Assembly (NCBI GenBank): GCA_022828595.1
Contig: JAKGHH010000001.1
Span: forward strand, 121,098,999-121,162,998
DNA: 64,000 nt
Direction of reading: 5' to 3'
DNA from: Nelumbo lutea
Taxonomy: Eukaryota > Streptophyta > Magnoliopsida > Proteales > Nelumbonaceae
Notes under the pieces: model-generated
Told to the model about the DNA's origin: nothing
The model's input: only the letters and a program-made list of their open reading frames with translations
The model's database searches: none
In this document: positions 11,106 to 23,120 of the stretch, piece by piece
Layout: each line of letters opens with the position of its first letter
How positions within the stretch are numbered: position 1 is the stretch's first letter
Program-made: the position numbers and the translations under genes

Positions 11106-11984
11106 AGAAAAAAGAAAAAAAAAATCAACTAGTATTTTAGATATTTTGTAAGTTGTAACAGAGGAAGAGGAGGAAACCCATAGCGACAGGAAGACAAACG
11201 GTGAGGCCTACGCTATCGTTTGCCTCCCCATGGAGTTTCCTGGATGGTTCCTCCCTCTTATTGAGAATTTAAAATTTATCAATTATTTTTATTTTAAATC
11301 AATTATTTTAGTCAAACCCACCACCAACAAAAGCGGAGGTCCAAAATCAATCACATCTTTCGATCAAAAAATATTCAAAAAAGCAAATCTATCTTTTTCT
11401 ATCCATACCCAAAACCGTTATAAGCTCCAGCTCTATAAATACTTGGTGCATAATTCAATTTGATGTTTCTCATAATAGGAGAAAAATTAAGGACAGCGAT
11501 AGAGAGCTTACTTGGGTGGGGGCGGGGGAGGGGGTTGATCGTCCCGTTAATTGGTTCTATAAAATAGACGAGGTCTAAAATCAAACTAATTATTAATTGT
11601 CATAATCGGATCTGCCCCGATTATGTTGGACATTCATAATTACCTAAACCACATAACCAAAACTAATAGGCAGTTTGGTTTTACCTCGAGTAGATCCGAC
11701 CCATTGACAGATCTAATTTATAAACATATAATTTATAACCAAGTCTAGATCTCACTACTTAATTTTTGAGGAGATCAGCTTCAATGTTCACATTGTTCGT
11801 AGTCTTTTACACCGTGCTCACAAAACTAATGCTCACACTGTTCGTACATTATGACATGCATTTATATGTTTTTTTCAATGAAGATGTTCTCAATGCAAGG
11901 CTATAAGATCGTGTGAATGATATATCAAAGAGTGGACGACATGTCACTTTAAGCCTAAGGGCCCCGATGCTGAACTAGTAACGA
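11106..11984. other. Intergenic, no gene seen
   Basis: AT-rich with no coding signal. 11874-11915 contains GAAGATGTTCTCAATGCAAGG, related to one arm of the foldback MITE family seen elsewhere in the window. Confidence 0.4.
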
Positions 11985-12200
11985 CTTCGATACCATGATA
12001 AAATAAGACCTAGTTGCTTTTTAAGCATATGGGTAGTTTGGGTAAATCTTATTTATGCCTTATCAGTGCATAGGTAGTTCGGGTCATATACCTTACTGTA
12101 CCTACTCACCTCGGGTTACCCCATATCGTGCCTAGCCGTTCTAGAAGTTAGGCACCTCGGGAGAACCTACACTTGGAAATTTTTTTATGAAATTGAATAT
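11985..12200 (-). repeat. Possible copia LTR-PBS fragment
   Basis: The minus strand reads ...TTATTTTATCA|TGGTATCGAAG. A TG...CA-compatible LTR end (from 11996 rightward) abuts a sequence that shares TGGTATC with the tRNA-Met PBS but diverges after it. No coding domain lies inward. It may be a solo or truncated LTR. Weakly supported. Confidence 0.3.
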
Positions 12201-12498
12201 TTAGAAAAATGTTGTACGTGAGGTGGCTAAAAGAGTAACTACATTTTCATTACTTCAAAAATGTCAATTTGTATATAAAAAAAAAGTTGAAAAACCTACT
12301 ATGTTGAGCTCAGAGGCTTGGTTAGTGATGTTTATACAATGGGGGTCCAAGAAAAGAGGCAAAGGTAATCATTCATCGTGTGAGTCCTTGCCCCCCATCC
12401 TCAGTAGTAGCTGAATTCTCCTTGACTTCATCGGTGTCCATAACTTCTCGGCAGCAACATCCTGGTCGTCTTCTATAGCTTCCTTGTTGAGATTGTCA

Positions 12499-14240
12499 TC
12501 ATCTTACTCCTCGGAGTCTATGTCTTCTTTGGCCTAAGCATCTCCATAGTGATGCCCATTGTGGTGACAAATCCAAGGTTGAGCTTAGGGAACTTTCGCC
12601 TTGCCATCTAGTGGCAAAGTTTGAAGCCCTTTTAGAAGGCTGCAATACCGGGGTCCTCCCTAAGTTCATCAAATTTCGACGAAGCCTTATATTTCTAGAC
12701 GACAAGAACCTCAGCATCCTTGATCCCCTGGGTGAGAGCAGCCTCGCACTCAGCAAAAGTGGTCCTCTACTCCTCGGCTTCTTACATCAACCTCTCGACC
12801 TCCTTTTGTAGTTGCTCGTCTTTTGTCACCAACTCGGCTTCTAACTTGTTGACGACCCCGACTGCCTTTTTTACCCTAGCCCGGTATCTCGTGGCCACCA
12901 CCTCAGCAGTTTTCACCTTCGCAGCCTGTTGCTCTGACTGCTTCAAGAGCACATGAACTATGGAATTGGTCTGCAAAAGAAGCAAATTTTACTAAGTACT
13001 AGAGAACATCCAAGCGACAACACAGTAATGAGATCGAAGACATACTACCATGACATAGCACAGTGCCTTCGCGCCTAGTTCAGGAGTCTACTGCTTGGCA
13101 AGCTGGGAGATCTCCTTGGAAAAATGGCCTTCGTGCTCCTTTTGAGGCTGACTCGAAAGTCCATGATACTTCAGTTCTCCTTGGGGCCCTTACCTGAAGA
13201 TTCGGCCTGAAATGATTGGATCGAGGCTCAGAAGGCTGGGCCACCTCAGGCTGACAAGGCGGTGACCTCCTCTCTTTGTCCTCCTCGACCAAGTTGATAA
13301 CTGGAACCTCCTCGACTTTAGCAGGGGTAGCGGGCTCAACAATTGATTCCTAGGAAGAATCGCCTCGGAGTGTCTTCCTCTTTCTCTTCTTCATGTTAGA
13401 GAAGAGTTGAGTCATTGGAAGGTCAAACATGATGCCTTCAGAAGACGAGCAGAAGATCAATCAAAGTAATATAAAAGAAAGTAGCATGAAAAGACGAAGT
13501 ACCCGCGCCCGAAGTGATGACCTACTCGGGGGACTCAGCCCAGCCTTAACGAGCTTCTCCTTGGCCAAATAGTCCTTTAACTTTGGGCCAAACTTCGCTA
13601 GGGAACACATCTTTTTCTTCATCTTCCTATCCAATCGATCTCTGGGGTTATTGATGCCATTCCTCTAGTGTGTTGGAAAAGGCCACCCGTCATCAATAGC
13701 AATCATGAAGTATCTCCTCTTCTAGGCTGGGACCTTCGAGGGATACTCATGAAGGAGTTTATATCCAGGTTGGTATGATATATAATAACTAAACTTGTTC
13801 ATGCCCTTGGGACTAGTTGGATTCTGTTTAATGGAGCACAGCGAGCTAAAAGTATCTAAGTCTAAGGGGAGGTTGAAGTCATGAAAAAGAGAAATGGTAC
13901 TGACCAGGGTGCAAACCGAGTTTGGGTGGAGTTGATCAATGGTGATGTCGGAGAATTTTAAAACTTCAACGGTAAAAGGGTGAAGTGGAAAGTGAAGCCC
14001 GACAATTAGGTGCTCTACGAAGATGGTTATCTCCTTGTGCTCGTGTTCCCAAGGAAAACCCTCCAAGGGAAGGTAGTAACCATAGTGGTCAGGGAATTTG
14101 TACCAAGCAACCAAATCACAGATTTGCTTGGCGGACATTGTGGAAGGGCCGAAGCTATCTAGTTCTCTAGTTTGGCGTGCACGGTGTGTAGACGAACCCT
14201 TCTTATGAGAAGCTCTTCGGTCTTGTACCAAGGTGCCCAC
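12499..14240 (-). pseudogene. Antisense accessory ORF of a Tat-like Ty3 element (gypsy-type transposase family)
   Basis: 13722-14240 encodes STMSAKQICDLVAWYKFP, FPWEHEHKEITIFVEHLIVG and FSDITIDQLHPNSVCTLVST, the pattern of the plant 'putative gypsy-type transposase' family (PF04195-like). A TAG at 13722-13724 stands where relatives usually have PAWKRR. Downstream pieces follow in broken frames: basic/Pro-rich text at 13080-13292, and a heptad-rich helix at 12782-12985 (EVVATRYRARVKKAVGVVNK) that looks like coiled coil. It lies on the strand opposite to the LTR and polypurine tract that follow, as antisense accessory ORFs do in Tat-lineage elements. Function is unknown; the name 'transposase' is historical. 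Confidence 0.7.
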
Positions 14241-14783
14241 CTCGACCGGACCAGACGCTAGATATTGAGCCCAAGTGCCCCCTCGGCCCGATTAGACCCC
14301 GTACTCTCTTTTCCAAACAAACTACCATTACTAGACATGACGGAAAGGAAGACGAAGGAAAAACTGGACCAAAGGAAGACAACTTACCTAAAAAGAAGGA
14401 GACTGACCTAGAGATTCCAAAGTTAGCACGCGACCTCTAGAATGCAAGAGCTCAAATCAAGACAAAGAAAATGGGACTCCAAGGCCCTTATTTATAGCCG
14501 TTGTATCCGATCACGGACAACTCTGATCAACCGGATCCACAGTTCCCATGAGGGCGCTCGCTCGACTTTCAAGGTCGAAATTGGTTGAGCGTGTGTTTGG
14601 CGTCTGCGGAATTTATAATCCAAGTGACGTCCACACGTTCCCAAGACGCGATCTAGCTCTAAGGTTGAGCCAGTTGGGTCGTTTAGGTATGACTCGTTGA
14701 TCGGACCTCAACCAAATTAGAGACTAGTCCAAATCCACCCAGGCTTGTCGTGAACTCCTGCACTGGGTCAAGTACCCCTGGCA

Positions 14784-14800
14784 TGGGAGTGAAGGGAAAT
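14784..14800 (+). other. Polypurine tract of the Tat-like element
   Basis: GGGAGTGAAGGGAAAT directly precedes the LTR start TGATG. A purine-rich run at this place primes plus-strand DNA synthesis, so it marks the following LTR as the 3' LTR and sets the element orientation as plus. Confidence 0.75.
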
Positions 14801-15414
14801 TGATGAAAGGTATTTTGGCCTGACCCATCAACACCCAGACACGTGGAAACAATCTGCTAACTGGATGATGATTCAGCATTCCCTACCACCTCAACAGGAT
14901 AGGTCAGCTCGGGTACCTCAGGCACCTCCGCCAAGACCGAGGTTCGAGAAGCTTGTGATGAACCCGACTTGCCAAGGTGACACGTAGCCAACTTCTAGAA
15001 GCTAGCCAGTTGTCCTTGACCTCTCTGGGATCACACCGCACATCCGCAAGCCTTATCCTTATCCCGCCCGGATCGGACGAACTCGGTAAGCCTTATCAGC
15101 TCACACAAAGTCCACCTCCGAGTGTAGAATGAACTCCTAGTAGCACGGGCGGGGGATCTTGGAGGTGTTTCGTAAGACCTACGACAGCTCACCTATATAA
15201 GGGCACCAACCCCAATGTTACAAGGTATACACGATTATTTGCTCACTAGCCTTCTAGCTTACAAGCCTTCAGCTCACATACAACTGCTGAATTAAGCATT
15301 GGAGCACCCACATTGGGTCCTCTGAGCATTATTTTCTTGCAATTCGACCAGCCAACTAAGCAGATCGACGTTCGAAATGCCCTCCAACTAGGAGCATTCA
15401 GATCTTGCACCATC
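14801..15414 (+). repeat. 3' LTR of the Tat-like Ty3 element (614 bp)
   Basis: It starts TGATGAAAGG and ends TTGCACCATCA, giving matched inverted ends TGATG/CATCA. A TATA box, TATATAA, lies at 15194-15200 with TATAAGGGCACC context, placing the transcript start near 15225. No TGGCGCC primer-binding site follows, in agreement with a 3' LTR. The next five bases, ATTAC (15415-15419), would be the target-site duplication. The 5' LTR and polyprotein are not found to the left, so the element is truncated. Confidence 0.78.
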
Positions 15415-15419
15415 AATTA

Positions 15420-16019
15420 CCAAGTAAAAAAAACTATTTATTTTTTAGGAAAACATTAATGCTTCAGAGTGAACACAAAAAAATATCATTTTCAAGTGAG
15501 TTCTACGTTGACTGAATTGCTTTGTTCTTAAAGGTAATTGAACAGTTGGTTTTGTAGTTATTGTATTATTTTCAAAGTTAAAGATTTTTTCGCAAATACA
15601 ACTTCATGGCGGTTCCTCTCACTCTTTTAGCCCATATAATGGCAAAAACCGCTTGTGAAAGCCCTCCTAAATGGGCACTCCTAAATAAAAGGGTTCAACC
15701 CATTCGTTTTTTGAAAGCTTAATCATATTTCATTCAATCAAGAAATTGGTACAAGTATAGAGAATTGACAACAAAGCCAACCAAGAAAACTCATATATAA
15801 TTTCTCAGGAAGAACAAAATATAAATAGTGTATGAAGGAAGAGCTTCTGCAACCAAACAAAAGGTGAAGTAAGAATCATCAACAGAAGTAGTAATCCCAC
15901 ACATCTCCAACCACCAAAAGCGAAGAGAGAAAATGATAGGAGAGGTTCCCAAAAGAAATTGCAAAGTGTCGATAAAAGTATGGGTGAAGTAAAGACAACA
16001 AAGTCCCAAATGTTACAAT
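15420..16019. other. Intergenic, no gene seen
   Basis: AT-rich spacer; two overlapping minus-strand open frames at 15791-16029 are short and rich in Phe, Leu and Ser, with no family match recognised. Confidence 0.5.
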
Positions 16020-16208
16020 CAAGGTTCAAAGTATCGATATGTATCGGCCCATATCAGCTAATACCACTCTCAGACCATGATTCTGAGGGTAGCTAGGACT
16101 TAAATGATCCCTTTGAACCAATTTTCAAAAAATAAAAAATAAAAAACATTAAAAAACAAAGCACCCAACTTGATGCTATTGCGCTTATGTCGATATTTAG
16201 AAACCTCG
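16020..16208. mobile_element. Diverged copy of a hAT-type MITE
   Basis: The left end CAAGGTTCAAAGTATCGATA is the same terminal repeat as the complete element at 60630-60870. It is followed by the shared TCAGACCATGATTCTGA-like interior, with an AT-rich stretch beyond. The right end, TGTCGATATTTAGAAACCTCG, is a decayed inverse copy. No duplication of flanking bases survives. Confidence 0.6.
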
Positions 16209-17888
16209 AATATTAACCCGCTACCTAGCAGACATATTCACCCCATCGATAATTGCATCCTCCGGAGAACTACGAACATAATTAACCATGGATGGCAAAT
16301 GCAAGGTAGCAACCATTGGTATTGATTGCCCAACACAAGATCAAAGAGAAAGCAATCCCCTTGTCAAAAACCCCTACATAAAGAAATTAAAAAAGAAACA
16401 TTTAAAAGGCCATGAACATGAGGGAAAAGAAAAGAAAAAAACCAAAAAAACTAAAGGGAGAATATATAGGGGACGGAAGGAAAGGCGGTTGGGTGATTAA
16501 AGAAAGGATTGAACAAAATAATGGTGGGAAGAAGAAAAGAGAGAATCAGTTTTGGAGGAAGAAAGAAGAGTAAAGTAGGGGATGATCGGGAAGAAAAGGC
16601 AACAATAGAAATTATAAAAAAAAAAAAAAGGGCGAGAAATGGAAAGGGGGAGCTCACCCAAAGGTTAGATGGACGATTGGACGGCTCGGAAGACGGCAAG
16701 GAAAACCCTAGAGCAGAAAGACTCTATAAGAGTTCAAATCCCATTTGCCATTCAAAAGAGTACAGCAGTGGATTTGCAACATGCTCAACATCCAAAGATT
16801 TCAAAACAGTTATGTGCTGGGGTCGTCCTTTGATTAATTAAAGTTAAGAAGAAGTTGTTAAATCTGAATGGATAAAATAATTAAATTTAAATAAAATATT
16901 CCAATGGTATATTAGTCTAAGCCAACATCAGCTTCAACGCATTAAGTATCCCACAAACATTCCTTCAGCCATTTAAAGTATCGCAACAAAACATCCTTAC
17001 AAACTGAATCACTAAAAGACGAAGCAATGAGATTTTTCAGGTTCGGCCATTTTTCAAACATGTTAATCAAAACGCCCGACATAAGTCAAATTCATTCCAT
17101 TAATTCTTTTTTTTGGTAGAGATTGTTTTCTTACGATTTATATTCACCATTCTTTTGTCCCTCCGTAATGAAACTTGCTCGCTGTTGGTTTATGTGTATA
17201 CTCTCGTCTGTTAATTCTTTTGTTCCATCTGTGGGGGCACCGAAGGCTCAAATTATACACACTGAATTGAAATGGTTGGTGTTTATTTAATGCATCAGTA
17301 AAGAATGCATGTTGCAATGCATGTTAAGGCTTTTAAAACTGAAACCTGGACAATGAACCAGTTGCGGGTCCGGTTCCCGGGTCGAATGGTTAATCGTTTC
17401 GAATCGATATAAATAGCCCGTTCTGATAAAAAATAAAAAATAAAAAAATAAAAATGGTCAAAAACTGTTGAAATGGTTTTCGAATGGTTGCAACCGCCCA
17501 GGTCAGCAACTTTGGCTGACCAAATCAATGTTTTTTGGGCAAATTTCCCGATTTTTTGGGGGAAAAAAATAGAATCGGTCCCAAGTTTTTTTCCAGTTGG
17601 TCAAGTTTTTGAAACGGTCGGCCCAATGCTGGCCCAGTTTTGAAAACTACGATGCACGTTTGGGCCAGTTTTGAAACGACAACAATAATTAAAAACATGA
17701 TAACAAAAAAAAACAATAAGTAATAATAATTTTAATTTCTTATCAAAACCATGTAATCAAGAAATAAGTAATTGAAAGCATGGTATTGTATTGGTGATTG
17801 TGTGAAACAAATGACGCTATTATTGACCAACAGTCTGTTTTATTTATTCTTTTTTTTTTTTTTGTATTGTTAGCTAATTTTCATCATT
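16209..17888. other. Intergenic; possible leader-like motif near 16.7 kb
   Basis: A GA-rich tract on the plus strand covers 16380-16640. On the minus strand CTCTAGGGTTTTCC (about 16702-16715) is followed by a donor-like TTTGG|GTGAGCTC near 16666, which resembles a plant 5' UTR with a telo-box. No coding exon was found to its left. 17325-17660 has the imperfect inverted ends CTTTTAAAACTGA and CCAGTTTTGAAAAC, perhaps another MITE. Confidence 0.3.
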
Positions 17889-17988
17889 NNNNNNNNNNNN
17901 NNNNNNNNNNNNNNNNNNNNNNNNNNNNNNNNNNNNNNNNNNNNNNNNNNNNNNNNNNNNNNNNNNNNNNNNNNNNNNNNNNNNNNNN
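17889..17988. other. Assembly gap, 100 N
   Basis: Exactly 100 N, the usual placeholder for a gap of unknown length. The open frame spanning it is an artefact. Confidence 0.99.
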
Positions 17989-18040
17989 TAGAAGCGGAAA
18001 AACTTAAAAAAGAAAATATGAGCCGGACACTGAAGATTCA

Positions 18041-18350
18041 GACACTTACACGGATTTCGTGTGGATCACAGTTGCAGTCTTGCAGAGACGAGGATGAATT
18101 AAGCTTTCGATTCACAGAAAATACACGAGAGACGAAAACGGAGGCAGAAAAGAAGCAGAGCTAAGGCCCCTCCATCTAGCAGAAAGCAACAAAAGCTTCT
18201 TCCTAGGCTGTTCTCTGTTAAAACTCAAAACAGAAAATAAAACCAGAAACAAAAAAATAAATAAATAAATAAAATGAAAACAGAAAACCAGCCTTTTTTT
18301 TTTCTCGCAGAAAATTTTTGTCTGAAATTCGGGCAGTTGCCATTATTATA
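18041..18350 (-). promoter_or_regulatory. Possible core promoter and non-coding leader exon of a minus-strand gene lost in the gap
   Basis: The minus strand has TATAATAATG (18350-18341) and then a CT-rich leader-like stretch. A donor matching the consensus well, ATCCGT|GTAAGTGTC, starts its intron at 18049. No long open frame occupies this stretch. The coding exons would lie inside or left of the N gap. All of this is inference from short motifs. Confidence 0.3.
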
Positions 18351-19600
18351 CCCCATTTATCAATGTTCCGAGGGAAACAAACCAACAGCTGCAGTTCTCC
18401 AATCACTTGCATCCAGACCGTTGATCTTCCAGTTCAATTAGAAATAAAAATTCTGGACGGTTCTCACGAGTGGTGAGGCTGGAAGAGGAAATTGTATGGT
18501 CTACAGTGCGAGGCTTGTTGGGTGCCAAATGACAAATACACCTTTACTTTTCTGCTAATACAAGTATAACGACTCCGATTAAGGTTATTACAGATAACAA
18601 ATGGCCTTAGAGAAAGAGAGGAATTGTCTGGCCAAATTTACAAACTCAACCACTCCAATAACCAATAGTCCATCCACTCTGGTTAACGGTGGAGACTCTA
18701 TGTTTGATTTGGCTTGGTAGAATCACCAGAATGCCCTTATCCGAGCACAGTCTGATAGCTGGAAGCCTGGAAAGATGGGGGGGGCGAAGGGGTTTAGGTT
18801 GAAAAAACAGGAAAAGAGGAAGGGTAGAAGAGGAATAGAGGTGCGCGAGCAGTGGGTGTAAGTCACGTAAGGAGCATTAATTGGGTGAGAGTGAGTTGGG
18901 GACAGAGGAAAACAGGGGAATGAGATGTGAGGGGGACAAGAAAGCGGCATTTTAAGTTGGATTGCCGGGTTGGGATTAGGACCCCTAACCCCTCCATTTC
19001 CCATCCATCTTTATCATTGCTTTTCTACTTTTTCCCACTTAATTGTTTCCTTTGTTTTACTTTTTTACTTATTTTTTAATTCCAAACACTGTAGAGTGTA
19101 GACTGTAGTGAAGCGACAGAGTTCAGTAGCCATCATTAAACTGCCTCTGCCTCTCTCGCACGCCCTTACCCATGCACATGCATGCAATCGTCGGACAGCA
19201 GGGCCCTGCTTTAGATGGACGGTTGTGATGAACGCGGCGCATATAGGAATCTGTATCCCTCCGGATGCAAATGCTGCATGCATGCATTGGCATGATGAAA
19301 GCGACGGAAGAAAAAAAGGATTATTTTAGAAAAAATAAATGTAATAAAAATTTGTGTGGGGTATCGGCTTTTTAGCCGCAGATTTTGCGGGATGCTGCCA
19401 CGACAGCGGACCCGCTGCCGAAGCCCTACCATGTTTTGCCGGTAAAACCTTCGCTGTTAACCTTGTTTTAACTTTAAGCCGAGGCTTAAAAGGAGTGAAA
19501 AGGCTTTTCATTTTTAGCTTTTTTGTGGTCCATCTCAGCAAGCACAATGAACAATCAACCCTTCTTAATAACCTTTTTCGCCGGCAAAAATCATTTCTTG
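18351..19600. other. Intergenic, no gene seen
   Basis: Mixed-composition spacer, GC-richer than most of the window. Short frames on both strands show no recognised domain. Confidence 0.5.
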
Positions 19601-19629
19601 GGTCTCCTCTTTTTCCAATTGATTTCCGA

Positions 19630-20355
19630 CACGTCACCAGTTAAACATGCTCGCCACGGGTAGGCACGTGGCCTGGGTGACACGTGGAAGGTCAATGCTC
19701 TGCCCCTGCCCGTGCATGTATCATGTGTGACGATCCGCTGAGGCGCCTCACGTGAGACAACATCTGACAATCACCAGATGTGAAGTCCCCCAGCAAAACT
19801 TAATTTCAACCAAGTGGTTGTCAGGGACGGGATGGACGGACCTCTCACATGCAGAGAGAATCGGACTCCTTCGCCGAAGCGGTCAACACCACCAGTCATT
19901 CAGGCCACCGCATGTTGCCACGTGGCTAGTTCTTTAAGGAATGTAGATCCAACGGAGGGAAGTAAAACTGGATCTGGATACTGTTGGTGTTTGGGAAGAG
20001 TGGGAGGCTTGTTTGATGGGAGGAAGACATGAAGTAGTTGTTTGTCCGTGTCTGATGTCTCCCGTCTCCGTGTGACGAGAGAGGAGAGGAGTTGGTAATG
20101 AAACCGTGCACAGTGAACAAACAGAGCCTAAAATGTGATGCCCAGCGGTTATTTTGGTGATGTTGAGAGTTGAGAGCCCACCAGTAATTTGGTTTGGCTT
20201 ACAGTTACACCCACACGGGACGGGAGTAAGGGTGGTCATCATCACGCCCCATGGATTCATGAATTGATTATTAGCAACCAAACAAGTCCAAAGCTGTATT
20301 ATTGATGATGGGCTCAACGGTGCCATAACGATCCATCAAACTGTTTGTGCACGTG
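19630..20355. promoter_or_regulatory. Cluster of CACGTG G-boxes
   Basis: CACGTG occurs at 19665-19670, 19681-19686, 19749-19754, 19919-19924 and 20350-20355, and CACGTC at 19630-19635. Several have the extended GACACGTGG or GCCACGTGGC context bound by plant bZIP (ABRE-type) and bHLH factors. They lie 1.3-2.0 kb upstream of the possible minus-strand leader at 18.05-18.35 kb, so they could be its distal promoter. Motifs are seen; the regulatory role is inferred. Confidence 0.4.
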
Positions 20356-23120
20356 CACTGGGACCAGGCGATCATTGATCAGATGTGTTCATCCCTTCGA
20401 TGGGTACTCTTTCTTCCTCTCCTTGGTGGTTGAAAGGGTTGATATTCACTGCCCACAGATCACCATCACCGTCTATTGGGAACATCTCTCATGAATGAAT
20501 GATAAAGAAAATATTTACAATGTGCAACTCTAATGTTTGTGAGTAGAGATGTGAAAACAGCCATTGGGTAGTAGATCATAGCCGTTCATATTTGGATAGA
20601 ATGGGTTTTTCTGGGCTGTAGCTACTCAAACAAGAATCATAAAGGTTGGATTTGGTTGCAATATAATCTTATTTGCATTAGCATAAAAGAAAAAAATACA
20701 AATTTTGGTATATTTTTATTTTGGGTTTTACTTTTTTTCTATTTTGGATATTATTTTATTTCATTTACACTGTAATCAAATAAAATAAGTAAGGTAAGTT
20801 TTGAAATAAAAATAAATCAGAATTTACAACTAAATCATTTGCATTATCATAGCTTTCCAGTAACTTAATATTAAAAATACAAGTATTTGATTAAAGTACT
20901 AATTTGGCATTTGGCGACCAAAGTACTTTTTGACTCTCTAAATTTGAATAATGTTCATACCTCATTTGTTTTATTCTAAGGAGATATCAAGTAAAAGACA
21001 AATTAATGTTTTTTCTTTTTGAAAAAAAGTCTCAAAAGAAAAACAAAAAAAAAGGATTTTGTACCAAAAGTAAAGCTAAGATGACCATATATATATATTC
21101 GAAATATTCTACAGTCCTAGTTCTGTAACTGTCTTTTTCGATGGTCTCGGGGACTATTTCATAACAGTTAAAACTCTTTTCATATCATATCTTTTTCACA
21201 TCATAGGTTTTCCTTAAAAGTTGATATTCATTCGTTCTCTGCACAATACCCTTAATACAGCGTAAAATGTAAACAAAGTTTCGAAGATAATCCAATTTAT
21301 CCAACAAAATGTCAACAATCATCTTGCTGTTGCTCTCAACCTCGATACCATTATAGTTAGCTGTCTTCGAATTTATGATTCTTCCACTCGACTATTTTTG
21401 AAATCCTAGTATGGCAATTGGGTGTCCTATTTTGGTTTGACTTTGTTTTGGAGAAATCTGCCTTTTGTCGCTTTTAATTTTTGACTGCCTCGTTTAAGGA
21501 TTGAATGAATGACTTAACATTTTGCTTTTTAGTGGATAAAAAATATTTGGGCATAAACAATCAACCTTCTTAATTACTTATTCATAAATGACAAAATAAC
21601 ATCGAGAAAATCTATGATATGTAACAGATGTGGTATGGGAAGAGTTTTAACCAATTAAAATTCACCCATGAATTTTGATAAATAACACCCGATTGACTAT
21701 TACGTTTGTGATTCCAATTAACAGGTCAAAAGTTTTTCAGATATCATATCTTTTTCCATATCATAGTCGAACCCCAATTTTTAACATATCTTAGTGGAAA
21801 GGAAATAGGTGCTTTGTTTTTTTTTTTTTTCTTTTTTTGGTGGGTATGAGAATGAAATTTAAGATGGCTGACCATACATCTAGAATAAAGTTTGGGGCTA
21901 AATAATTAATTAGGCCATTAATTTTTTTATTTAATTCATGCATTTTATTTTTTTAGTTATAACATAATATTATTTTGTTTGATTTTACTCTATGTGAACA
22001 TTTTAGATAGGGCTGCAACTTGGGTTGGGTTAGTCGATCTCAGCCTGAAAAACTAGGGTTTGGTTGAAAAGTATGAACCTGACTTAATTTTGGGTTGGGT
22101 TAGGTTTAAGGCCTTGGCCAACACAACCCAACCCAAACCCAATTTAACTTCATATTTGCATGTATAAATATTATATAAGTATGTATTTATGCATGTAAGT
22201 ACTTGTGTATATGTAGATTCACCATCATACATGTATGCATATGCAACTATGCATCCATAAATGTATATATCTTATACTTACGTATTTTTTTGCAATGAGT
22301 AGTTATGTATATGTATTTATCTATTTATTTATTTGTACATGTATCCATGTCTGTCAAGAATTTTTTTTTTTAAAGGCATTTTTTCAAAAACATAATAATT
22401 ATGTTTTTTACACATAATAATCATGAACCCTTTGGAATGTATGAAATAAGTAATCCCTTCTCTCCATAGTAAATTAATGGAGCTTGGATGTCATGGAAAT
22501 TATAACTAACTAATTGACAATTATAAGATTCTTTTAGTTTTTTCATGAAATTTTAGAGTGTGGAGCTACCCAATTAGGCTTACAAGCCAAGCTTCACTTA
22601 ATTAGCAAATGAGCCTATATATTGAGTTTGAACTGAACTCAAATCTTGGCTTAAATCAAGTTGAATCAAGCTTTTCACAAGTCAAGCTTGAATAACTCAT
22701 GAACAGCTTGATTTATGTCCATCACTACTGCCCACTCCCCAATCAAATCTTAATCTATATCTACTCTCTCATTTAAAATATTCATATTAATTAATAAATA
22801 GTTAAATACGGTTAATATTTAATCCAATCCATATTCAATGAGTATTAAATAAGTGTTATTACCAAAAGTTTATAAATACAGTTAGTAAATTACCAAAAAA
22901 TAATAAATATTGTTATTAATTAACTCATCATGATTTTTAAAGTATTTTGGGTAAACAGTGTTATATTCACGTTAATTAACAACATTTTATAGAAATCAAA
23001 AAACTCTTTAACTAATTTCTATAAAATTGAGAATTATATTTAACAATTATCAAAAAGTATAAAATTTTAGTTATTGCTATTATTATAGTTAATAAGCGAA
23101 TGCAGATGGGGGAATAAAAT
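20356..23120. other. AT-rich intergenic DNA, no gene seen
   Basis: No credible open frame. 22018-22146 is bounded by GGGTTGGGTTAG and AACCCAACCCAAACCCAA, an imperfect inverted pair typical of a plant MITE. Confidence 0.55.

Noticed and set aside
16690..16760. tRNA-like GAGTTCAAATCCC box
   Set aside because: It resembles a B box but no A box or cloverleaf can be built upstream.
17798..18007. Open frame running across the assembly gap
   Set aside because: Half of it is N; the frame is an artefact of the gap.
22018..22146. Telomere-like GGGTTGGGTTAG repeats
   Set aside because: The plant telomere unit is TTTAGGG; this is a short inverted pair of GGGTTGGGTT and AACCCAACCC, fitting a MITE better.
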